In this document: piece by piece, positions 18,685 through 27,389 of the stretch
Position numbering within the stretch: the stretch's first letter is position 1
Layout of the letters: every line of letters starts with the position of its first letter
NCBI RefSeq assembly: GCF_904848665.1
Contig: NZ_CAJHCQ010000001.1
Span: forward strand, 248,001-312,000
Source: Paraburkholderia hiiakae
GTDB lineage: Bacteria > Pseudomonadota > Gammaproteobacteria > Burkholderiales > Burkholderiaceae
Direction of reading: 5' to 3'
Length of the DNA stretch: 64,000 bases
Program-made: the position numbers and the translations under genes
Notes under the pieces: generated by a model
What the model was told of the DNA's origin: nothing
The model's input: the letters and a program-made list of their open reading frames with translations, nothing else
Databases searched by the model: none

Positions 18685-20152
18685 GAGCAATGAGCTCCTC
18701 TTCGTTCAGATGTTCGTGCCCGAGCGTGGCGACGAGGCGGCCCGCGCGCATCACGGCCACGCGATGCGCGAGCCCGATCAGCTCGATCAGTTCGGACGAG
18801 ATCACGACGACCGCGCGCCCCGAGGCCGCGAGCCGCTGGATCAGGAAATAGATGTCGCGTTTCGCGCCCACGTCCACGCCGCGCGTGGGCTCGTCGAGCA
18901 CGATCACGCGCGGGTCGGGCTGCAGGAATTTGGCGAGGGCGAGTTTCTGCTGATTGCCGCCTGAAAGCATGCGCGCGCGGCTGTCGAGGTCGCCGGTGCG
19001 GATGCCGAATTCGCGCACCGCTTTTTCCAGCGCGCGCCGGGCCGCCTTGAGGTCGAGCAGCGGATGGCCGTAGCGCTCGAGCGTCATGAGCGTGAGGTTG
19101 TCCTGCAGTGTGAGATTCATGTGCAGGCCGCGTCCTTTTCTGTCTTCGCTCAGGTACGTGAGGCCGTGGCGCATCGCGTCGCGCGGGTGGCGCAGCGTCA
19201 CGGCGCGGCCGTCGATCTCGATCTCGCCCGCGTGCCTGTGGCGCAAGCCCACGATCGCCTCGAACGCCTCGCTGCGCCCCGCGCCCACGAGCCCCGCGAA
19301 GCCGAGAATTTCGCCCGCGCGTACCTCGAAGGAGAGATCCTCGACCCAGCCCGGCACGGCGAGATTCGTCACGCGCAGCGCGACGCGCGCATCCGCGCTC
19401 GCTGCGCCTTTCTCCGGAAACATGTCGGAGACGTCGCGGCCCACCATGAGGTTCGCCATCTGCTGGCGCGCGAGCCTGGCCGTCGCGCTCGCGGCCACGA
19501 AGCGGCCGTCGCGCATCACGACCACGTCGTCGGTGATTCTTTCCACCTCGTCGAGCTTGTGCGAGATGTAGACGAGCGTCGTGCCGGCGGCGCGCAGCTT
19601 CGTCATGAGCGCGAAAAGGCGCGCGGTTTCGGCGGGCGTGAGCGTGGCCGTGGGCTCGTCCATGATGAGCAGGCGCGCATGCCGCGAGAGTGCCTTGGCG
19701 ATCTCCACGAGCTGCTTTTCAGCGACGATCAGCTCGCGCACCTTCACGTCCGGGTCGCGCGCGAGTCCCACCTGCGCGAGCAGTTCGCGCGCTTCGCGGC
19801 GCATGGCCGAGTCGTCCACCAGCCAGCCTTTGCGCTTCTCGTGGCCGAGGAAGATGTTCTGCGCGATCGTCAGGTGCTCGGCGAGGTTGAACTCCTGATG
19901 GATCAGCACGATGCCGGCGGCCTCGGCTTCGCGCGAGCCTTCGAAGCGGCGCGCCACGCCGTCCACCAGCATCTGGCCCGCGCTCGCTTCTTCGTAGCCC
20001 GCGAGGATCTTCATGAGCGTGGACTTGCCCGCGCCGTTCTCGCCCAGCAGTCCGTGAATGCGCCCCGGTGCAAGCTCGAAGCTCACGCCGTGCAGCACGC
20101 GCACGGGACCGAAGTCCTTGCGGATGTCGTTGAACTTCACGGCGACGCTCAT
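18665..20152 (-). CDS. Sugar ABC transporter ATP-binding protein (RbsA type, two ATPase domains)
   Basis: 495 residues from the ATG at 20152, with GGAGGAG upstream. Two tandem nucleotide-binding domains are present: the first with [12 protein letters not shown] and [12 protein letters not shown], the second with [15 protein letters not shown] and [12 protein letters not shown] and a degenerate Walker A, as usual for the CUT2 subfamily. It energises uptake of a monosaccharide or polyol. It lies 113 bases downstream of the lacI-type regulator on the same strand. Confidence 0.94.
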   Translation of the reverse strand: MSVAVKFNDIRKDFGPVRVLHGVSFELAPGRIHGLLGENGAGKSTLMKILAGYEEASAGQMLVDGVARRFEGSREAEAAGIVLIHQEFNLAEHLTIAQNIFLGHEKRKGWLVDDSAMRREARELLAQVGLARDPDVKVRELIVAEKQLVEIAKALSRHARLLIMDEPTATLTPAETARLFALMTKLRAAGTTLVYISHKLDEVERITDDVVVMRDGRFVAASATARLARQQMANLMVGRDVSDMFPEKGAASADARVALRVTNLAVPGWVEDLSFEVRAGEILGFAGLVGAGRSEAFEAIVGLRHRHAGEIEIDGRAVTLRHPRDAMRHGLTYLSEDRKGRGLHMNLTLQDNLTLMTLERYGHPLLDLKAARRALEKAVREFGIRTGDLDSRARMLSGGNQQKLALAKFLQPDPRVIVLDEPTRGVDVGAKRDIYFLIQRLAASGRAVVVISSELIELIGLAHRVAVMRAGRLVATLGHEHLNEEELIAHATGTH

Positions 20153-20265
20153 GCGCGTGCGCTCCTCCAGTGGCCTTGTCTGCGGGTCCCGGCAGGCGGC
20201 TTGCGCCGCCCGCCTGTCGACACCGCTGGTCTCCCCTGCTATGTGTTCGCTGACGTTTGCTGACT

Positions 20266-21342
20266 TCACCCGCTCTCGCGCACCACCAGCCTGTGCGGCA
20301 GCAGCACGCCCGGCACGCTCGCACGCGGGTCCGCGAAACGCCGCAGCAACAGCCGCGCAGCCGTCTCGCCAAGCTCCCGCATGGGCTGCGCGATCGTCGT
20401 AAGCGGCGGGTCGATCTGTGCGGCGAGCGCGATATCGTCGAAGCCGACCACGGCGACGTCTTGCGGCACGCGCCGCCCCGCGCCGCGCAGGCCGTTGAGC
20501 ACGCCCACCGCGAGCGTATCCGACACCGCGAAGATCGCGTCGGGCGCCTCGCCCGCCGGCAACTGCATGAGCGCGGCGGCGGCCTGCGCGCCCGCGTCGT
20601 AGTCGAGGCAGTTCACGTTCACGCGCCAGACGTCGCGCATCGCGATGCCCGCTTCGCCGAGCGCATCGCGCCAGCCGTCGCGCCGCTGCTGGGCGTAGAG
20701 GTAGTGCTCATCGGAGTTGATGAGCGCGACACGTCGCCGCCCCCGCGCGAGCAGATGCCGCACGGCGTCGTGCGCGGCCCGGTAGTTGTCGATCCCCACA
20801 TACGGCACGCCCACGTCCGGATCGAACTCGCAGCAGGCCACCCACGGCAGCGCCGTCGATTCGGCGGCCATCACCTGGTTGGCGTGTTGCACGGTTGCCG
20901 GGTCAAGGCAGATCGCCCCGTCCGCGCGATGGCGGCGCAGCAGGTCGAAGTAGCTGCGCTCGCGGCCGGCGTCGGCGCCCGTGTCGCACAGGAGCAGGAA
21001 AAAGCCGTGCGCTCGCGCAACGCTGTCGATGCCGCGCACGATCTCCGCGTAAAACGGGTTGCCGAAGTCGGGCACCATCGTCAGGAGCAGGCGGCTTTCG
21101 GCCGTGCGCAGGTTTCGGGCCAGTTCGTTGACGCGATAGCCGCTCGTCTCGATTTCGGCGAGCACGCGCTCTCGCGTCGCGGCGCGCACGTTCGCATGGC
21201 CGTTGAGCACGCGCGAGACCGTCGCGACCGAGACGCCCGCGCGCTGCGCGACCGCCGCGATCGAGCCGCCGCGCACGGCGGCGGCGCTGGCGCCGGCGTC
21301 TTCGTGTTGCGGTTGCGTTGATCGGGACGAGCGAGCGGACAT
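20266..21342 (-). CDS. LacI-family transcriptional regulator of the sugar operon
   Basis: 358 residues. The helix-turn-helix SIAAVAQRAGVSVATVSRVLN (about 27-47) and hinge VNELARNLRT are typical of LacI proteins; the rest is a ribose-binding-protein-like sensor domain with [17 protein letters not shown] 26-residue Ser/Gln/Ala-rich tail precedes the HTH. It heads the leftward sugar operon, and a perfect 20-bp palindrome lies about 90 bases upstream of its start, so autoregulation and control of the whole operon are likely. The inducer is unknown. Confidence 0.92.
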   Translation of the reverse strand: MSARSSRSTQPQHEDAGASAAAVRGGSIAAVAQRAGVSVATVSRVLNGHANVRAATRERVLAEIETSGYRVNELARNLRTAESRLLLTMVPDFGNPFYAEIVRGIDSVARAHGFFLLLCDTGADAGRERSYFDLLRRHRADGAICLDPATVQHANQVMAAESTALPWVACCEFDPDVGVPYVGIDNYRAAHDAVRHLLARGRRRVALINSDEHYLYAQQRRDGWRDALGEAGIAMRDVWRVNVNCLDYDAGAQAAAALMQLPAGEAPDAIFAVSDTLAVGVLNGLRGAGRRVPQDVAVVGFDDIALAAQIDPPLTTIAQPMRELGETAARLLLRRFADPRASVPGVLLPHRLVVRESG

Positions 21343-21429
21343 GGGCGAAGGCGATCGTGACCGGTTAGGAAAGGTGCGGCGGCTCAGGCGCGAGACCGCG
21401 AGACCGCGCGACCCCCTTTAGGCACCGCG

Positions 21430-21449
21430 AAATGTAATCGATTACATTT
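21430..21449. promoter_or_regulatory. LacI-type operator palindrome
   Basis: A perfect 20-bp palindrome built on TGTAATCGATTACA with a central CG, the classical form of LacI/PurR-family operators. It is AT-rich in a GC-rich neighbourhood and lies 88 bases upstream of the regulator's start codon. It is the only such palindrome noticed near the operon. Confidence 0.75.
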
Positions 21450-21561
21450 TTGGTACGAGAACCGCAAAATCGCAAGGCTCATGAAGCCAGGACAAACACC
21501 GATCCGTTAATGCCCCCGGAACCCCCTCCCGCTGCCGGCGGCGCGGCCAGGCCGGAAGCCG

Positions 21562-21573
21562 GTTTGCTACAAT
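21562..21573 (+). promoter_or_regulatory. Possible extended -10 promoter upstream of the PcmI-like gene
   Basis: TGCTACAAT (TG-N-TACAAT) lies about 70 bases before the start codon at 21645. It matches an extended -10; no convincing -35 is present. Confidence 0.4.
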
Positions 21574-21644
21574 TCTCAGATTGCCCGACGCCCTTTTTGC
21601 CGGGCTTCGACACGAACCGATCCCGACCACAACGCCGAGTCACC

Positions 21645-22298
21645 ATGAACATCGAACAAGCGCGTTTCAACATGATCGAACAGCAGATTCGCCCCTGGGA
21701 AGTGCTCGACCAGGACGTGCTGAACCTGCTCTCGATCGTCAAGCGTGAGCATTTCGTCCCCGAGGTCTATACCGCCCTCGCGTTCGCCGACCTCGAACTG
21801 CCGCTGCCGAACGGCCAGCACATGCTGGCGCCGCGCGTCGAAGCGCGCGTGCTGCAGGAACTCGCGGTGAAAAAGCATGAGAGCGTGCTGGAAATCGGCG
21901 CGGGCTCCGGCTACATGGCGGCGCTGCTCGCGCACCGGGCGCAGAAGGTGCTGACGGTGGAGATCGACACGGAACTCGCCGAATTCGCGCGCGCGAACTT
22001 CGTCAAGAACGGCGTGCTGAACGCCGAGGTCGTGCTCGGCGACGGCGCGCGCGGCTGGGCCGCGAATGCGCCGTACGACGTGATCTGCGTCTCGGGCGGC
22101 CTGCCGGTCGTGCCGCAGGAACTGCTCGAGCAACTCAAGGTGGGCGGGCGTCTCGCCGCTTTCGTGGGCGGCGCGCCGGTCATGGAAGCGCAGATCATCA
22201 CGCGCATCGACGAGAAGCAGTTCCGCATTGCGGGCGTGTTCGAGACGTATGTCGAACCGCTGCAGAACGCCGTGCATCCGCCGCGCTTCAAGTTCTAA
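21645..22298 (+). CDS. Protein-L-isoaspartate O-methyltransferase family protein (PcmI-like)
   Basis: 217 residues from the ATG at 21645. The SAM-binding motif VLEIGAGSGYMAALLA and ICVSGGLPVVPQELLEQLKVGGRL match the PCMT fold. The N-terminal segment MNIEQARFNMIEQQIRPWEVLD belongs to the short PcmI-like subfamily found beside rhodanese and TolC genes in Burkholderia. Whether it repairs isoaspartate is uncertain, since the canonical substrate-binding serine segment is not clear. It precedes the rhodanese gene by 70 bases on the same strand. Confidence 0.85.
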   Translation: MNIEQARFNMIEQQIRPWEVLDQDVLNLLSIVKREHFVPEVYTALAFADLELPLPNGQHMLAPRVEARVLQELAVKKHESVLEIGAGSGYMAALLAHRAQKVLTVEIDTELAEFARANFVKNGVLNAEVVLGDGARGWAANAPYDVICVSGGLPVVPQELLEQLKVGGRLAAFVGGAPVMEAQIITRIDEKQFRIAGVFETYVEPLQNAVHPPRFKF

Positions 22299-22368
22299 GC
22301 ACGGCCAACCTGTCGCATCGCCGGGTGCCCATCACGGTGGCCCGGCCTTTTACCCGATCGAGTATTCC

Positions 22369-22692
22369 ATGCAGAATCTGACCGCCCCCGCCCTCGCCGA
22401 ATGGCTTGCCGACACCACACGCGAGGCCCCCGTGCTGCTCGACGTGCGCGAGCCGTGGGAAATCGAAACGGCAAAGATCGCCGGCAGCACGTCGATCCCC
22501 ATGCGCGAGATCCCCGCGCGCAGCGAGGAACTGGACGACGAGGCGCAGATCGTCTGCATTTGTCACCACGGCGCGCGCAGCGCCCAGGTCGCGATGTTCC
22601 TCGAATCGCGCGGCCATACGAAGGTGTTCAACCTGCAAGGCGGCATCGACGCCTGGTCGCGTCAGGTCGACCCCAAGGTGCCGACGTACTAA
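22369..22692 (+). CDS. Single-domain rhodanese-like sulfurtransferase
   Basis: 107 residues, the GlpE size. LLDVREPWE is the CH2-type N-terminal motif, and the active-site loop CHHGARS provides the persulfide cysteine followed by an arginine. It should be cytosolic and carry sulfane sulfur. It is followed directly by a strong intrinsic terminator and probably cotranscribed with the PcmI-like gene. Confidence 0.9.
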   Translation: MQNLTAPALAEWLADTTREAPVLLDVREPWEIETAKIAGSTSIPMREIPARSEELDDEAQIVCICHHGARSAQVAMFLESRGHTKVFNLQGGIDAWSRQVDPKVPTY

Positions 22693-22714
22693 GCAGGCGC
22701 ACGCCAGCTTAGCG

Positions 22715-22743
22715 AAAGGGCGCGGCTCAAGGCCGCGCCCTTT
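22715..22743 (+). terminator. Rho-independent terminator after the rhodanese gene
   Basis: Perfect 12-bp stem (arms 22715-22726 and 22732-22743) with a five-base loop. The right arm ends in CCCTTT and is followed by GTCATTT. It lies 22 bases after the stop codon. Confidence 0.8.
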
Positions 22744-22792
22744 GTCATTTCTGGACCGCTCGCGCAGGTTCACTTCGGTCCAGTTCACACAA

Positions 22793-22883
22793 GCGCTGCG
22801 CTCATGCACAACGATGCAGCGCGCCCTGCCGCACCGATCGCGGCGGCCCATGCATGCACGCACTGAGACGATGCAGCGCGCCC
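22793..22883. repeat. Repeated ACGATGCAGCGCGCCC boxes upstream of urtA
   Basis: The 16-base sequence occurs at 22811-22826 and 22868-22883, in the same orientation 57 bases apart. The first copy is also half of a GCGCTGC-N16-GCAGCGC inverted repeat (22793-22822). Both lie 110-200 bases before the sigma-54 element of urtA, where enhancer sites for an NtrC-type activator would be expected. A TGCACCAC half-site follows at 22899-22906. Confidence 0.5.
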
Positions 22884-22990
22884 GAACATGCATCTCACTG
22901 CACCACAATCGCCCGCTCGCCGCGCGCGCGCCGATGCGCCCCGCATCGGCGCACGCCTTATGGGGCAAGCCTCGGGGTTTACCTTCGCGC

Positions 22991-23006
22991 TGGCACAACG
23001 TTTGCA
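22991..23006 (+). promoter_or_regulatory. Sigma-54 (-24/-12) promoter of urtA
   Basis: TGGCACA-N4-TTGCA keeps the invariant GG and GC dinucleotides at the correct spacing and matches the RpoN consensus almost perfectly. It lies 98 bases before the urtA start codon. Nitrogen-limited expression through NtrC is expected for urea transport operons. Confidence 0.8.
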
Positions 23007-23103
23007 GAAGGGTGTGCGCAAGACAGGCCACACACACCGGGCGGCGCGCACAAACGACCACGCGCCACGGCCCACGACTCACTCACGGACAAGAGGCACA
23101 AAA

Positions 23104-24408
23104 ATGAAACGTCGCAGTCTGTTGAAACTCGGGACGATGTCGGGCGCACTCGCGGCAGCGGGGCGCATGCCGTTCGCGCACGCGGACACCGGCAGCGGGC
23201 CGATCAAGGTCGGTATCCTGCATTCGCTCTCGGGCACGATGGCCATTTCGGAGACCTCACTGAAAGACACCGCGTTGATGACGATTGCCGACATCAACAA
23301 GAACGGCGGTGTGATGGGGCGACAGATCCAGCCCGTGGTGGTCGACCCGGCCTCCAACTGGCCGCTCTTCGCCGAAAAGGCGCGCCAGCTCCTCACGCAG
23401 GACAAGGTGGCCTGCGTGTTCGGCTGCTGGACCTCGGTGTCGCGCAAGTCGGTGCTGCCGGTGTTCGAGGAACTCAACGGCCTGCTCTACTACCCCGTGC
23501 AATACGAAGGGGAAGAGATGTCGCGCAACGTGTTCTACACGGGCGCGGCGCCCAACCAGCAGGCCATTCCTGCGGTGGAATACCTGATGAGCGCGCAAGG
23601 CGGCGGTGCGAAGCGCTTCTTCCTGCTCGGCACCGACTATGTGTATCCGCGCACGACCAACAAGATCCTGCGCGCCTTCCTGCACTCGAAGGGCGTGAGC
23701 GACACCGATATTGAGGAGGTCTACACGCCGTTCGGCCACAGCGACTATCAGACCATCGTCGCGAACATCAAGACGTTCTCGCAAGGCGGCAAGACCACGG
23801 TGGTCTCGACCATCAACGGCGACTCGAACGTGCCGTTCTACAAGGAGCTCGGCAATCAAGGCATCAAGGCCACCGATGTGCCCGTGGTCGCGTTCTCCGT
23901 GGGCGAAGAGGAGCTGCGCGGCATCGACACGAAGCCGCTCGTGGGACACCTCGCGGCGTGGAATTACTTCATGTCGGTGAAAGGCCCGAACAACACCAAG
24001 TTCAAGGAGCAGTTCGAGGCGTGGGTGCAGACGAACAACCTGCCCGGCGGAACCAAGCGCGTGACCAACGACCCGATGGAAGCGACGTTCGTCGGCATCC
24101 ATATGTGGAAGCAGGCCGTGGAGAAGGCCAAGAGCACGGACGTCGACAAGGTGCGCGTGGCCATGATCGGCCAGACCGTGGCGGCGCCTTCGGGCTTCAC
24201 GCTCACGATGGACGGCAATCATCACCTGCACAAACCGGTGATGATCGGCGAGATCCGCGGCGACGGCCAGTTCAACGTGGTGTGGAAAACGAAGACCGCC
24301 GTGCGCGCGCAACCGTGGAGCCCGTTCATCGCGGGCAACGAAGGCAAGCCTGACGTGGTCACCTCGAACACGCTGCCCGCCTTCCTGCGCCGCTCGCGCG
24401 TGGCCTGA
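23104..24408 (+). CDS. urtA: Urea ABC transporter substrate-binding protein
   Basis: 434 residues from the ATG at 23104, next to GGACAAGAGGC. The N terminus MKRRSLLKLG followed by a hydrophobic stretch looks like a twin-arginine signal, cleaved near FAHADTG. The mature part carries the UrtA landmarks VGILHSLSGTMAISE, GCWTSVSRKSVLPVFE, YYPVQYEGEE and TGAAPNQQAIP, distinct from amino-acid binding paralogues. It binds urea in the periplasm for the UrtBCDE complex. It is the first gene of the sigma-54-controlled urt operon. Confidence 0.95.
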   Translation: MKRRSLLKLGTMSGALAAAGRMPFAHADTGSGPIKVGILHSLSGTMAISETSLKDTALMTIADINKNGGVMGRQIQPVVVDPASNWPLFAEKARQLLTQDKVACVFGCWTSVSRKSVLPVFEELNGLLYYPVQYEGEEMSRNVFYTGAAPNQQAIPAVEYLMSAQGGGAKRFFLLGTDYVYPRTTNKILRAFLHSKGVSDTDIEEVYTPFGHSDYQTIVANIKTFSQGGKTTVVSTINGDSNVPFYKELGNQGIKATDVPVVAFSVGEEELRGIDTKPLVGHLAAWNYFMSVKGPNNTKFKEQFEAWVQTNNLPGGTKRVTNDPMEATFVGIHMWKQAVEKAKSTDVDKVRVAMIGQTVAAPSGFTLTMDGNHHLHKPVMIGEIRGDGQFNVVWKTKTAVRAQPWSPFIAGNEGKPDVVTSNTLPAFLRRSRVA

Positions 24409-24517
24409 CGTTGTCCTTCGCCCGCGCCGCACCGCGGCGCGGGCTTGCGTGCCCTGTCTACGGGCCGCGGCGTAACGGCCTGGCCGTCGCTGCGATCCGC
24501 ACCAAAACGAAAACATC

Positions 24518-26158
24518 ATGGCTCTCTCACTCACGAGGTACGCGCGCGCGGGCTTGCGCCACGCGCTCGCCGCGGCTGCGCTTTTCACGGCGCTATGCAC
24601 TTGCGCGCACGCACTCGATGTGGCCGACGTCGCACCGCTCGCCGGCGACGACTTCGACGCGAAATCCGCGGCCATCGACAAGCTCATCGCCACGCACGAC
24701 GCCGCCTCGCTCGCGCTCCTGAAGGCGCTCGCAGACGACAACGTCACGGCGACCGATTCCGGCGAAGTGCTCGTGCAGGATGGCGACAATGCGCGCGACG
24801 CCGCAACGGGCAAGCCTGTCGCCACAAACGTCGCATCGAGCGCGCAGCCCATCACGCTGAACAACCTCTTGCGCTCGAAGGTCGCGGGCGCGGTCTCGGG
24901 CCTGCAACTCGCCTCGCCCGACCTGGAAACGCGCCGCGCCGCCGTCGCGGAGCTGTTGAAGAACCCCGACCCGGCCATGAAGCCGATGATCGACGCCGCG
25001 CGCGCGACGGAAACCGACCCCGCGCTCAAGCGGCGCCTGGACACACTCTGGGCCATGACGGCGCTGCACGATCCGAACGCGGCAACGCGTCTCGAAGCGG
25101 CGAAGCTCGTCGCGGCGCGCCACGATCTCGACATGTACGAACTGCTGCGCCCGCTCGTCGCGAAGAACGCGAGCGGCGCGTACAACGAGCCCGACGCCGA
25201 CGTGCGCGCTGCAGCGCTTCAGGGCATCGACGCGCTCGATTCAATTCAGCGCCGCAGCGAGATCGCCGGCACGCTGTTCGCGGGCCTCTCGCTTGGCAGC
25301 GTGCTATTGCTCGCGGCACTGGGTCTTGCCATCACCTATGGGCTCATCGGCGTCATCAACATGGCGCACGGCGAGTTCCTCATGATCGGTGCGTACGCAA
25401 CCTATGTCGTGCAAACGCTCGTGCAGCGCTATGCGCCCGGCGCGTTCGACTGGTATCCGCTCTTCGCGATTCCCGCTTCCTTCGTCGCCGCGGCGCTCGT
25501 GGGCGCCGTGATCGAGCGGCTCGTGATCCGCCATCTCTACGGTCGCCCGCTCGAAACGCTGCTCACCACGTTCGGCATCAGCCTCATTCTCATTCAGGCC
25601 ACGCGCATGATCTTCGGCGCGCAGAACGTGCAGGTCGAAAACCCCTCGTGGATGAGTGGCGGCGTGACCGTCATGCCCAGCCTCATCCTGCCGTACAACC
25701 GCCTGGCGATCCTCGCGTTCGCGCTCATCGTGGTGGGCATTGCGTGGACCGTCCTCACGAAGACGCGTCTTGGCCTGTTCGTGCGCGCCGTCACGCAAAA
25801 CCGCCGCATGGCCGCATGCGTGGGCGTGCGCACCGCGCGCGTGGATGCGTGGGCCTTCGCGTTCGGCGCGGGCGTGGCGGGCCTCGGCGGCTGTGCGCTC
25901 TCGCAGATCGGCAACGTCGGTCCCGATCTCGGCCAGAGCTACATCATCGATTCGTTCATGGCCGTGGTGCTCGGTGGCGTCGGGCAGATCGCGGGCACCG
26001 TGATCGGCGGCTTCGGTCTGGGGCTCGTCTCCAAGGCCATCGAGCCGTTCTGGGGCGCCGTGCTCGCGAAGATCGCCGTGCTGGTGCTGATCGTGCTCTT
26101 CATCCAGAAACGTCCGCAGGGGCTGTTCGCCCTCAAGGGCCGTAGCGCGGAGGCATGA
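24518..26158 (+). CDS. urtB: Urea ABC transporter permease UrtB
   Basis: 546 residues. An N-terminal signal-like helix and a periplasmic, helical extension of about 230 residues precede a LivH-type permease domain starting near GTLFAGLSLGSVLLL. That domain contains GVINMAHGEFLMIGAYATY and LGGVGQIAGTVIGG. The long extension is usual for UrtB and absent from LivH. It pairs with UrtC to form the urea channel. Its stop codon is followed after one base by the urtC start. Confidence 0.95.
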   Translation: MALSLTRYARAGLRHALAAAALFTALCTCAHALDVADVAPLAGDDFDAKSAAIDKLIATHDAASLALLKALADDNVTATDSGEVLVQDGDNARDAATGKPVATNVASSAQPITLNNLLRSKVAGAVSGLQLASPDLETRRAAVAELLKNPDPAMKPMIDAARATETDPALKRRLDTLWAMTALHDPNAATRLEAAKLVAARHDLDMYELLRPLVAKNASGAYNEPDADVRAAALQGIDALDSIQRRSEIAGTLFAGLSLGSVLLLAALGLAITYGLIGVINMAHGEFLMIGAYATYVVQTLVQRYAPGAFDWYPLFAIPASFVAAALVGAVIERLVIRHLYGRPLETLLTTFGISLILIQATRMIFGAQNVQVENPSWMSGGVTVMPSLILPYNRLAILAFALIVVGIAWTVLTKTRLGLFVRAVTQNRRMAACVGVRTARVDAWAFAFGAGVAGLGGCALSQIGNVGPDLGQSYIIDSFMAVVLGGVGQIAGTVIGGFGLGLVSKAIEPFWGAVLAKIAVLVLIVLFIQKRPQGLFALKGRSAEA

Positions 26159-26159
26159 G

Positions 26160-27389
26160 ATGACGAGCGTCACTTCCACTTCGCCGCGCCACACGCTGGG
26201 CGCGCCACCAACGCCCGGCGAGCGCGCCGAGACGTTCGCCCTCGGCTTGCCCGCGCGTCCGGCCCTCCTCTCGCCGCGCGCATGGCTCGCGCTCATCGTG
26301 CTGATCCTCGCGATCGGCGTGGGCGTGCCGCTTTGCGCGCTGGTGATGCCGCAATCGAGCGCGCTGCATCTTTCCGCCTATGCGATGACGTTAGGCGGCA
26401 AGCTCATGTGCTACGCGATTGCGGCACTCGCGCTCGATCTCGTATGGGGCTATTGCGGCATTCTGAGCCTCGGTCACGGTCTCTTCTTCGCGCTGGGCGG
26501 CTACGCCATCGGCATGTACCTCATGCGAGAGATCGGTCACGACGGCAAGTATGGCAGCGACCTGCCCGACTTCATGGTGTTTCTCGACTGGCACGCGCTG
26601 CCGTGGTACTGGCAAGGCACGGAGCACCTTTGGTATGCACTCCTGCTCGTCGTGCTCGTGCCTGCCATGGTCGCCTGGGTGTTCGGCTTCTTCACGTTTC
26701 GCTCGCGCGTGAAAGGCGTCTACCTTTCGATCATCACGCAGGCCATGACGTTCGCCGCGATGCTGCTCTTCTATCGCAACGAAACGGGCTTCGGCGGCAA
26801 CAACGGCTTCACCGACTTCAAGCGCATTGCGGGCATGCCGATCACGCATCCCGGCACACGCACCGTGCTGTTCCTGCTGACGTTCGCCGTGCTCGTGCTC
26901 GCGTTTCTCGGCGCGCGGGCCATCGTCACCTCGAAGCTCGGCCGCGTCGTGACCGCCGTGCGCGACGGCGAAACGCGCCTCATGTTTCTCGGCTACAGCC
27001 CGCTCGGCTACAAGCTGTTCGTGTGGACGGTCTCGGCCGTCCTGTGCGGCATCGCGGGCGCGCTTTACGTGCCACAGGTCGGCATCATCAACCCGAGCGA
27101 GATGTCGCCCCGCAACTCGATCGAAATGGCGATCTGGGTGGCCGTGGGCGGACGCGGCACGCTCATCGGGCCGATCATCGGCGCGTTTGCCGTGAACGGC
27201 GCGAAGAGCTTCTTCACCGCGCATTTCGCCGAGTATTGGCTGTTCTTCCTCGGCCTCATGTTCGTGCTCGTGCCGCTCCTTCTGCCCAACGGCATCATGG
27301 GACTCATCGAACTCATCCGTAATCGGATCACTGCGCGGATCACTGCGCGGATCCATGACCGGACAACTGCGCGGAGCGAACGCCCATGA
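26160..27389 (+). CDS. urtC: Urea ABC transporter permease UrtC
   Basis: 409 residues of the LivM type with about ten membrane segments, GYCGILSLGHGLFFALGGYAIG and a GRGTLIGPIIGAFAVNGAKS stretch. It starts one base after the urtB stop and overlaps urtD by four bases. The C-terminal tail RITARITARIHDRTTA is encoded by a degenerate 12-bp tandem repeat and is probably not part of the conserved fold. Confidence 0.95.
   Translation: MTSVTSTSPRHTLGAPPTPGERAETFALGLPARPALLSPRAWLALIVLILAIGVGVPLCALVMPQSSALHLSAYAMTLGGKLMCYAIAALALDLVWGYCGILSLGHGLFFALGGYAIGMYLMREIGHDGKYGSDLPDFMVFLDWHALPWYWQGTEHLWYALLLVVLVPAMVAWVFGFFTFRSRVKGVYLSIITQAMTFAAMLLFYRNETGFGGNNGFTDFKRIAGMPITHPGTRTVLFLLTFAVLVLAFLGARAIVTSKLGRVVTAVRDGETRLMFLGYSPLGYKLFVWTVSAVLCGIAGALYVPQVGIINPSEMSPRNSIEMAIWVAVGGRGTLIGPIIGAFAVNGAKSFFTAHFAEYWLFFLGLMFVLVPLLLPNGIMGLIELIRNRITARITARIHDRTTARSERP
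27324..27371 (+). repeat. Four-copy 12-bp tandem repeat at the 3' end of urtC
   Basis: CGGATCACTGCG occurs exactly twice (27324-27335, 27336-27347) and is followed by two diverged copies (27348-27359, 27360-27371). The unit is in frame and encodes R-I-T-A-type tetrapeptides in the UrtC tail. Confidence 0.85.
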
